A stretch of 5,679 bases of DNA from Modestobacter sp. GTDB lineage: Bacteria > Actinomycetota > Actinomycetes > Mycobacteriales > Geodermatophilaceae. Made by a program: the position numbers and the translations under genes. The notes under the pieces were generated by a model. The model was not told where the DNA came from. It did no database searches and was given only the letters and a program-made list of their open reading frames with translations. Shown one piece after another: positions 1 through 4,524 of the stretch. The stretch covers positions 1 through 5,679 of the forward strand of contig JAOPVN010000406.1 of the NCBI GenBank assembly GCA_025966175.1. The letters are read 5' to 3'. Numbering within the stretch: the stretch's first letter is position 1; each line of letters begins with the position of its first letter.

Positions 1-188
1 TGCCGCAGGGCCGGGCCGAGCGGGGCTCGCGGGCCGCGGCTATGACGCAGGCGATGGACGCCGAGTTCGGTCCCTGCTCGACCTACGGGGAGTGTGCCAC
101 CGTCTGCCCCGCCGACATCCCGCTCACCGCCGTGGCGTCGGTGCCCAAGGAGACCTTGCGCGCGAGGCTGCGGCGCCGACCGGACTGA
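1..188 (+). CDS. sdhB: Succinate dehydrogenase/fumarate reductase iron-sulfur subunit, C-terminal part
   Basis: Only the last 61 residues are in the window; the gene begins to the left and ends at TGA 186-188. Seen: a cysteine pattern C-x5-C-x3-C-P (CSTYGECATVCP, Cys codons at 75, 93 and 105), preceded by MDAEFGP and followed by a short helix rich in Leu and Arg. In the SdhB/FrdB family this C-terminal pattern supplies two ligands of the [3Fe-4S] cluster and the last ligand of the [4Fe-4S] cluster. The subunit carries electrons from the FAD of SdhA to the quinone site of the membrane anchor (complex II, TCA cycle, cytoplasmic face of the membrane). The spacing and the CP proline match the family, and the basic tail after the cluster is of usual length. 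The anchor and flavoprotein genes must lie to the left if this is a normal sdh operon. A fumarate reductase or another SdhB-like paralogue cannot be excluded from the tail alone. Confidence 0.85.
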   Translation, partial: PQGRAERGSRAAAMTQAMDAEFGPCSTYGECATVCPADIPLTAVASVPKETLRARLRRRPD

Positions 189-200
189 GACCGTGTCTCA
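186..200 (+). other. Hairpin overlapping the sdhB stop codon
   Basis: TGAGAC (186-191) and GTCTCA (195-200) are perfect inverted repeats with the 3-base loop CGT, and the left arm begins with the sdhB stop codon. It sits only 3 bases before a second, stronger hairpin. It probably forms part of the 3' end of the sdh transcript, as an RNA-stabilising stem or part of a tandem terminator. The structure is read directly; the role is inferred. Confidence 0.45.
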
Positions 201-203
201 CAA

Positions 204-222
204 CTGACCCCGCAGGGGTCAG
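204..222 (+). terminator. Probable terminator of the sdh operon
   Basis: CTGACCCC (204-211), loop GCA, GGGGTCAG (215-222): a perfect 8-bp GC-rich stem starting 15 bases after the sdhB stop. No T-run follows (the next bases are GAGGCGAC), so it is not a canonical intrinsic terminator, but U-tract-free stems are common at actinobacterial operon ends. It lies between two convergent genes, where a terminator is expected. Because the stem is nearly symmetrical it could act on both strands. Confidence 0.55.
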
Positions 223-515
223 GAGGCGACGGCCCAGCGGCGGGGACGACCCGAGAACCGGCCAGGTGGTCGGTGCACGTGACGATCGTGACGCGGAGGG
301 CGAGCACCGCCGTGGCCAGGCGCCCCGCCGTCCCGCTGTGGCGAGTGCCCTGCGGCTAGTCGGACCGGGGCGCGCAGCCGCCGCTCCGCCCCTGCCCGAC
401 CCAGCGGCGAACGGCCCCTGGACGGCCTGCGCCGTCGCGAACTCCACCGGTAGCGCCGCCCAGGCGATGCCTCCGCGCCCACCGCGGCGGCCGGCGGCGG
501 GAGTCGCGGTCCCAC

Positions 516-536
516 CACTGCCCACTGCCCACTGCC
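516..536. repeat. Three-copy heptamer tandem repeat (CACTGCC)
   Basis: CACTGCC occurs three times head to tail (516-522, 523-529, 530-536), followed by a broken fourth copy (CATCGG). It is in non-coding sequence between two convergent genes. It is a short simple-sequence repeat that could vary in copy number between strains; no function is evident. Confidence 0.6.
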
Positions 537-591
537 CATCGGTCATCGACGAGGCCGGAGGAAACCGACCCGTCACCCGCCCCGGAACCAA

Positions 592-609
592 TGCCCTCAG
601 GGTGGGGCA
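592..609 (-). terminator. Weak candidate terminator of the transporter gene
   Basis: TGCCC (592-596) and GGGCA (605-609) can pair around an 8-base loop, about 20 bases past the transporter stop codon on the minus strand. The stem has only 5 bp and no T-run follows. A second short inverted repeat, TGAGC-CC-GCTCA (621-632), overlaps the stop codon itself. Both are weak and could be chance in DNA of this composition. Confidence 0.2.
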
Positions 610-629
610 GGTCCGCGCGCTGAGCCCGC

Positions 630-2096
630 TCACCAGATGCCGATCAGCTTCATCCACCCTCCGCCGATCACGGTCCAGATCCCGATCAGCACCAGGCTCA
701 TGATGAACCCGATGCGGAACCACTCCGAGGTCTTCACGAACCCGGAGCCGAACACGACCCCGGCCGGGCCCGACGAGTAGTGGGAGAGCCCGCCGAACAG
801 GTTGCCGATGAAGCCCAGCACGAGGGCGGCGAACAGCGGCGGGGCGCCGGTGGCCAGCGCCGCCGCCAGGAAGACGGCGTACATCGCGACGATCTGGGCG
901 GTGTTCGAGGCGAACAGGTAGTGCGCGTAGAAGTACACGAGGGTGAGCACGGAGAAGGCCAGCAACCAGGGCAGACCGTCCACCCCACCGGACACCCGGT
1001 GCCCGACCCAGCCGATGACGCCGAAGGTCTGCAGCTGCGAGGCCATCCCCACGAGCACGGCGAAGAAGACCAGCGTCTGCCACGCGCCGGTGTCGGTGAC
1101 CAGGTTCTTCCAGCTGAGGACCTTGGTGACCAGGAGGACGGCCACGCCGGCGAACGCCACGGACGTCGCGCTGATGCCGGTCTGGGAGCCGGTGCACCAC
1201 AGCACCAGCAACGCCACGAACGTCGCCGCCATGATCTTCTCCGGGCGGGAGGTGGCGCCCGTGCTGGCCAGTCGCTCGCGGGCGTGCTGCGGAGCCTCGG
1301 GGGTGCTGGTGACCGTGGGCGGGTAGATCTTGGACATCACCCACGGCACCGCGATCAGGCTCGCGATCCCGGGAACGCTCGCCGCGATCGCCCACTTCGC
1401 CCAGGAGATGTCGACCCCCAGCTCCGCCGCCGCGGCCACGGCCAGGGGGTTGCCGGCCATCGCGGTGACGAACATGGCCGAGGTGACCACGTTGACCTGC
1501 AGCGACGTGAGCAGCAGGAACGCCCCCAGCCGCTTGCGCGACTCCTCCGGCTCCGGCTTCGAGCCCTCCAGGGCGCTGAGCGAGACGATGATCGGGTAGA
1601 CCACGCCACCGGCCCGGGCCGTGTTGGACGGTGTGGCGGGCGCCAGCACCAGGTCGGTCAGCGCCATGCCGTAGGAGAGCCCCAGGCTCGAGCCGCCCAG
1701 CCGGGCGACGAAGTGCAGCGCGACCCGTTCGCCGAGTCCGGTGACGAGAAAGCCCTCGGCGATGAAGAACGAGGCGACGATCAACCAGATGGTGGCGTTG
1801 CTGAAGCCGGCCAGCGCGTCGGCGGGTTGCTGCGTCCCGGTGATCATGGCGGCGGCCAGGCCGACGAGCGCCACCGAGCCGGTCGGCAGCGGTTGCAGGA
1901 TGAGCCCGACGATGGTGCCGACGAAGATGCCCAGCATCGCCATCCCGTGCGGGTCGACGCCGTGGGGTGTGGGCAGCAGGAAGCCGGCGACGGCCAGGAG
2001 CACGGGGATGCCGGCCTTCCACGCCACGGCGGGCAACGTGCGTTGGTGCGACGGGGCGGGCCCCTTCGGAGGTGCGAGGATCGGGGCCTGGGTCAT
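630..2096 (-). CDS. SLC13/DASS-family dicarboxylate:sodium symporter (CitT/2-oxoglutarate-malate translocator type)
   Basis: A 488-residue integral membrane protein. The family (divalent anion:Na+ symporters, Na_sulph_symp) imports di- and tricarboxylates such as succinate, malate, 2-oxoglutarate or citrate across the cytoplasmic membrane. Seen: both signature SNT motifs, at residues 157-159 (in ATPSNTARAGG) and 397-399 (in LFASNTAQ). In structures such as VcINDY these bind the carboxylates and sodium. The segment GLSHYSSGPAGVVFGSG (436-452) and the GERVALHF stretch (122-129) are typical of the CitT/chloroplast DiT1 branch. About a dozen hydrophobic segments are separated by a charged cytoplasmic loop at residues 255-287. 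Length matches the family (about 470-490). The ATG at 2094-2096 was chosen because AAGG (2104-2107) lies 7 bases upstream and the N-terminus is then a normal short cytoplasmic tail. The frame stays open to 2393, but that extension is Arg/Pro-rich and unlike the family. The exact substrate cannot be read from sequence; proximity to sdhB makes C4-dicarboxylates likely. Confidence 0.9.
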   Translation of the reverse strand: MTQAPILAPPKGPAPSHQRTLPAVAWKAGIPVLLAVAGFLLPTPHGVDPHGMAMLGIFVGTIVGLILQPLPTGSVALVGLAAAMITGTQQPADALAGFSNATIWLIVASFFIAEGFLVTGLGERVALHFVARLGGSSLGLSYGMALTDLVLAPATPSNTARAGGVVYPIIVSLSALEGSKPEPEESRKRLGAFLLLTSLQVNVVTSAMFVTAMAGNPLAVAAAAELGVDISWAKWAIAASVPGIASLIAVPWVMSKIYPPTVTSTPEAPQHARERLASTGATSRPEKIMAATFVALLVLWCTGSQTGISATSVAFAGVAVLLVTKVLSWKNLVTDTGAWQTLVFFAVLVGMASQLQTFGVIGWVGHRVSGGVDGLPWLLAFSVLTLVYFYAHYLFASNTAQIVAMYAVFLAAALATGAPPLFAALVLGFIGNLFGGLSHYSSGPAGVVFGSGFVKTSEWFRIGFIMSLVLIGIWTVIGGGWMKLIGIW

Positions 2097-2132
2097 GTGC
2101 CGACCTTGTCGCCGCCCGGTGATCGCGGGCAG

Positions 2133-2145
2133 GGGACAACGTCCC
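2133..2145 (-). promoter_or_regulatory. Inverted repeat GGGAC-AAC-GTCCC upstream of the transporter
   Basis: Perfect 5-bp half-sites separated by 3 bases, 37 bases upstream of the transporter start codon. It could be an operator or a small leader hairpin. It resembles the DosR/DevR half-sites (GGGAC and GTCCC), but the central spacing is 3 rather than 4, so I do not claim that regulator. Chance occurrence in GC-rich DNA is a real alternative. Confidence 0.2.
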
Positions 2146-2468
2146 GGTCGGCGGGGTCGAGCGTCGCGCGTGGGGCTGATAGGGCGCACAACGGCCCGTG
2201 CGTTGGCGAAGCGCGGACCCGGACGGGTAGGAACCCCAACACGCATGCCATCCACGACTTCGGCGGAGCGGGTCTCGGTGACGAGGCGACCTCGCTGATC
2301 ACAGCGTCGTCCAAGGGCACTGGGCCGGGTTCCAGGCCATCCAGCCCCTCGGAGTCCCTTGATCGGCCGGCGCCACCGCTGCGCCTCTGGCACGTGCGGC
2401 CAGCCAACGGGCCTAACCTCCGCCCGCCATGACCCGGTCGCGACGTCGTGGCCGGCATCGCGGCGGCC

Positions 2469-2484
2469 GCCGGAGCCCTCCGGC
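2469..2484 (-). terminator. Probable terminator of the small membrane-protein gene
   Basis: GCCGGAG (2469-2475) and CTCCGGC (2478-2484) form a perfect inverted repeat, realistically a 6-bp stem with a 4-base loop. It begins 14 bases beyond the stop codon of the minus-strand gene ending at 2499. It is flanked by a second 12-bp perfect palindrome (CGGCGGCCGCCG, 2461-2472) that would compete with or extend the structure. There is no T-run, as is usual for many actinobacterial terminators. Confidence 0.4.
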
Positions 2485-2498
2485 CTCGGTCAGGCCAT

Positions 2499-3017
2499 TC
2501 AGCTGCGCTGACGCGGATCTGGCCCGGGGGGCTCAGCGACTTCGTCATCGCACGAGGTGGTCCTGCATGCACCGTCCATCCCGACGGGCCCCGGCCCGGC
2601 GATCAGCGCCAGCCCGGCGACGGTTGCTCCGAGGGCTGCGAACACCGCCTCCAGCGGCTGGAATCCCAGCCACAGCAGTTCGGCGGCCTCGAACAAGACC
2701 AGCCCCACGCCGGCACACACGGACAGGGCGCGTATTCCGCGGCCGGCACGCCACTGCCACGACCCGGTGAGCAAATACCCACCGCCGACCAGGGTGCCCA
2801 GCAGCACCCCATGCAGCCGGTAGTCCGCGAACGGGCTGCCGTGCAGGGCGGCAGGGTCCAAGGCGAGCAGGGAACCGTCCGGGGCGATGGCCAAGAGCAA
2901 GCCGCCGGTCACTGCAGTCGCGCCCGTGAACAGCTCCAGTCCGACGAGAACCCGACTCGGCCGGCCCGACCGGCCCGGCCGGCCCGACCGCTTATCCGGA
3001 AGACCTAGCGAGGTCAC
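2499..3017 (-). CDS. Small four-helix membrane protein of unknown function
   Basis: 172 residues if started at GTG 3015-3017. Four hydrophobic segments are visible at about residues 24-44, 68-86, 95-115 and 121-140. The middle carries GSPFADYRLHGVLLGTLVGG (60-79) followed by WQWR (87-90). A 'SPF-DY-(I/H)PG/HG-LL-VGG' pattern is familiar from small uncharacterised actinobacterial membrane proteins, but I cannot name a family with certainty. The C-terminal 30 residues are hydrophilic, with two cysteines (151, 156) and Pro/Asp-rich sequence. The start is uncertain. The frame is open up to GTG 3129-3131, which would add 38 Arg/Pro-rich residues. Neither start has a clear ribosome binding site. 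Even the shorter form has an unusual Arg/Gly/Pro stretch (residues 10-22) made by a DNA repeat at 2958-2990. It is divergent from the acetate-kinase-like gene and followed by its own likely terminator. Possible roles such as a membrane accessory or stress protein are not supported by any motif. Confidence 0.65.
   Translation of the reverse strand: MTSLGLPDKRSGRPGRSGRPSRVLVGLELFTGATAVTGGLLLAIAPDGSLLALDPAALHGSPFADYRLHGVLLGTLVGGGYLLTGSWQWRAGRGIRALSVCAGVGLVLFEAAELLWLGFQPLEAVFAALGATVAGLALIAGPGPVGMDGACRTTSCDDEVAEPPGPDPRQRS
2958..2990. repeat. 18-bp-period GC-rich direct repeat
   Basis: CGGCCGGCCCGACCG occurs at 2958-2972 and again at 2976-2990, a perfect 15-bp repeat with an 18-bp period. It falls at the N-terminus of the membrane-protein frame, where it encodes SGRPGR followed by SGRPSR (minus strand). 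The period is a multiple of 3, so copy-number change would keep the frame. If the true start is downstream, the repeat would instead lie in the leader of that gene. Confidence 0.7.
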
Positions 3018-3292
3018 TCTGCTGACCCGGCAGCCGCTGCCAGTACGATTGCGTCCCGAGATCCGGCCAGTCGGCGGACGGGCGGGATCGGGCCGCGACG
3101 AGCCAACCCGGCGCCCAAGACGACCGTCCACAGGACAACCGGTAGACGATCCAGCGCTCTATCGCAGCCCGGCGCCTGGCGTAACTCGAGCCGTGCGCGA
3201 TAGGGCACAGCGAGCCACGGCAGTCGCGGCCCGCACCGACCAACGGCCGCGAGGTGTGCCTCGGGAGGATTGGGACGTCCGCTCTGAGCCAC

Positions 3293-3306
3293 GGGTCCTT
3301 CGTCCC
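3293..3306 (+). promoter_or_regulatory. Candidate DosR/DevR-like box
   Basis: GGGTCCTTCGTCCC matches 11 of 14 positions of the mycobacterial DosR core consensus GGGACTWWAGTCCC; the right half-site GTCCC is perfect and the left is GGGTC. A poor -10-like CATAGA lies about 20 bases downstream, which would put the box near -35, a usual DosR position. Known: DosR/DevR controls hypoxia and redox dormancy genes in actinobacteria. Inference: the downstream AckA-like/PAS-GAF unit may be oxygen-responsive. GC-rich background makes chance matches likely. Confidence 0.25.
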
Positions 3307-3341
3307 TCCACCTCGGCGGGCGCGCCATAGACGCTGGTCAC

Positions 3342-3363
3342 CGGCCGGCGTGCGCGCCGGTCG
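3342..3363 (+). promoter_or_regulatory. Leader hairpin 1 upstream of the acetate-kinase-like gene
   Basis: Bases 3342-3350 pair with 3355-3363 (9 bp including one G-U) around the loop TGCG. The stem is very GC-rich and is followed 4 bases later by a second hairpin. It would lie at or near the 5' end of the transcript if transcription starts around 3338. Its role (attenuation, RNA stability or protein binding) is inferred. Confidence 0.4.
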
Positions 3364-3367
3364 CCCC

Positions 3368-3386
3368 GGAGCAGCCTTGCTGCTCC
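3368..3386 (+). promoter_or_regulatory. Leader hairpin 2 (perfect 8-bp stem) before the ribosome binding site
   Basis: GGAGCAGC (3368-3375), loop CTT, GCTGCTCC (3379-3386): a perfect 8-bp inverted repeat ending 14 bases before the Shine-Dalgarno sequence. The left arm's GGAG and the right arm's CTCC could compete with the real AGGAGG. In particular CTCC at 3383-3386 is complementary to GGAG in the ribosome binding site, offering an alternative pairing that would mask translation initiation. It could equally be a terminator-like stem or a palindromic operator. Confidence 0.4.
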
Positions 3387-3400
3387 ACATCCGGACCTGG

Positions 3401-3406
3401 AGGAGG
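3401..3406 (+). promoter_or_regulatory. Perfect Shine-Dalgarno sequence for the acetate-kinase-like gene
   Basis: AGGAGG is followed after 5 bases by the GTG start at 3412. It is the strongest ribosome binding site in the window and fixes the start of the frame. Its intactness argues that this frame is, or recently was, translated efficiently. Confidence 0.8.
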
Positions 3407-3411
3407 ACTCC

Positions 3412-4524
3412 GTGGACCAGTCGTCGACCGTCGTCCTGTCGATCAACGTCGGCGCTTCGTCTTTGACAGCCGTCGTCCGTGACCCCGTGCTGAGAATGCG
3501 GGTCCATGTCGAGGACGTGACCGGCGACAGAGGTCGTGTCCTCGTGAGCATCCCGGGAAAGCCGGACCGGCGAATCGCCCTTCGTGGTGGCTGGCCGCAG
3601 GCGCTGCACCACGTTGCCGCGGCGATGGACCGGCACGGCCTGCGGCCTCGGGTGGTCGCCCACCGAATCGCCGGGGGCGGCAACCTGCTGACCGAGCCGC
3701 GCTGGGCGGACGACGGCCTCCTCACCCGACTCCGGGCCGAAGCGCACATCGACCCGCTGTGCTTGCCGCGGCAGCTCGATGGCGTGGCGGCGGCCCGGCG
3801 GATGTGGCCGTTGGCCGACGACGTCCTGTGCCCGGACGAGACCGGTCGCCGAACGCTGCCGGCGGAGAACACCGCTCCGCCCCTCGTGGTCGGGGCGTGC
3901 CCCGGAGGAGTACGAGGGTCAACGTTCCACAGTCCCGGGGTTTGGCGCGTCGTCGAGATGGTTCCCCAGCGCGGTGCTGCGGCGGTCGAGGGTGGGGGAT
4001 CGAGGCACACCGCCTCGTTCGTCAGCGCAGCCGTCGGCATTCTCGTCGACACGCCTCGCTTCATCGAGGGCATGGAAGCCGGTTCACCGCAGATCCGCAG
4101 GCCCCTCGGCACCTGCCTGCCCCCGCCGCAGCCCGGTATCTCCGATCTGCCAGGGCGTGCGCCCGAGCAGCCGGTGGCAAGCGCAGTGAGCGTCCCGGCG
4201 ATGACCGTTGATGCCGAAGCGGTGATCGACCAGTCGGTCAGGGCGTTGCCTCCGGACGGGACTTTCGCCCGGGCCATGGCATTGGCCGGCGAGACCAACG
4301 AGCTCACCTTCCTCGACCGTCGGTGTTCAGGGGCGACGACGAGCAGTTCGGGGTCAGTGCGGCGACCGGCGTACCTGGCGTGCGCGACGGCGACTGGCTC
4401 GCTGCGGCCTGAGAATCCTGGCTCCGCTGCTACGGCCTTCACCATGGTCGGCCAGGTTCGTTCCGTAGGCGCGGAATGCGTGTCGTCGACAGTCGTCTCT
4501 CGTCGGCACCGAGCGCGGGACTGA
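3412..4524 (+). CDS. Degenerate acetate-kinase-like protein, internally deleted and probably inactive
   Basis: 370 residues from GTG. By eye it follows acetate kinase (AckA; acetate + ATP to acetyl phosphate, cytoplasmic, ASKHA fold). VVLSINVGASSL (7-18) matches the N-terminal phosphate-binding strand, with Asn12 kept. VVAHRIAGGG (81-90) matches HRVVHGG, keeping Arg85. PLCLP then LDGVAAARRMWP (115-133) matches PLHNP...GI-AAR--P but loses the His. VLCPDETGRRTLP (138-150) matches VAVFDTAFHxTLP, keeping Asp142. GVRGSTFHSP (166-175) matches GVRRYGFHGxS, keeping His173. AAAVEGGGSRHT (189-200) matches the GASVAAV-GGRS-DT loop. TPRF (214-217) stands where TRSG with the catalytic Arg should be. After about residue 222 the match is lost. 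GETNEL (293-298) may be the PTNEEL metal-binding end, implying about 70 residues missing, including TGGIGEN. A 65-residue tail follows without homology. Length is below the usual 390-400. Codon use is loose (AGA, ACA, TTG, CGA). No in-frame stop interrupts it. It is either a pseudogene in early decay or a repurposed non-catalytic protein; no activity should be assumed. Confidence 0.6.
   Translation: MDQSSTVVLSINVGASSLTAVVRDPVLRMRVHVEDVTGDRGRVLVSIPGKPDRRIALRGGWPQALHHVAAAMDRHGLRPRVVAHRIAGGGNLLTEPRWADDGLLTRLRAEAHIDPLCLPRQLDGVAAARRMWPLADDVLCPDETGRRTLPAENTAPPLVVGACPGGVRGSTFHSPGVWRVVEMVPQRGAAAVEGGGSRHTASFVSAAVGILVDTPRFIEGMEAGSPQIRRPLGTCLPPPQPGISDLPGRAPEQPVASAVSVPAMTVDAEAVIDQSVRALPPDGTFARAMALAGETNELTFLDRRCSGATTSSSGSVRRPAYLACATATGSLRPENPGSAATAFTMVGQVRSVGAECVSSTVVSRRHRARD

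Larger units (their letters stand above)
223..629. other. Intergenic region without a convincing gene
   Basis: About 400 bases lie between the sdhB terminator and the convergent transporter gene. Open frames exist on both strands (for example 219-539 minus). Their translations are low-complexity Arg/Pro/Gly/Ala strings without a recognisable domain, as expected from unconstrained GC-rich DNA. I see no tRNA, no insertion-sequence ends and no strong promoter. The only structures noted are a heptamer tandem repeat at 516-536 and a weak hairpin at 592-609. A decayed gene beyond recognition by eye is possible. Confidence 0.5.
2097..2498. other. Upstream region of the transporter; no gene seen
   Basis: About 400 bases lie between the transporter start and the stop of the next minus-strand gene. 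Minus-strand frames cross it (for example 2093-2572), but their products are low-complexity with no domain. Any promoter of the transporter should lie here if it is not co-transcribed with the membrane-protein gene. I found no clear -35/-10 pair. Notable structures are an inverted repeat at 2133-2145 and a likely terminator at 2469-2484, which together suggest the two minus-strand genes are separate units. Confidence 0.45.
3018..3411. other. Divergent intergenic region with regulatory leader
   Basis: Almost 400 bases separate the starts of the minus-strand membrane-protein gene and the plus-strand acetate-kinase-like gene, so promoters for both are expected here. Open frames such as 2887-3330 plus and 2992-3747 minus give low-complexity products and are not believed. 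The right-hand 120 bases hold a DosR/DevR-like inverted repeat (3293-3306), two hairpins (3342-3363, 3368-3386) and a perfect Shine-Dalgarno sequence (3401-3406). A possible but poor -10 (CATAGA, 3326-3331) lies between the box and the first hairpin. No promoter for the minus-strand gene stands out. Confidence 0.5.

Noticed and set aside
124..2139. 671-residue minus-strand open frame across the transporter
   Set aside because: It overlaps the transporter gene in another frame and translates to Arg/Gly/His-rich low-complexity sequence with no domain; it is a GC-rich shadow frame.
2200..2260. Minus-strand peptide GFLPVRVRASPTHGPLC, reminiscent of translated tRNA genes
   Set aside because: I could not build a cloverleaf: no T-loop GTTCRA with paired arms and no acceptor stem around it.
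780..2432. 550-residue plus-strand open frame antisense to the transporter
   Set aside because: The product is a His/Gly/Gln/Asp/Arg-rich string typical of the antisense of a membrane-protein gene; no start signal or domain.
3159..3203. Inverted repeat CTATCGC (3159-3165) / GCGATAG (3197-3203)
   Set aside because: Only 7 bp with a 31-base spacer and no relation to a start or stop codon; chance is likely.
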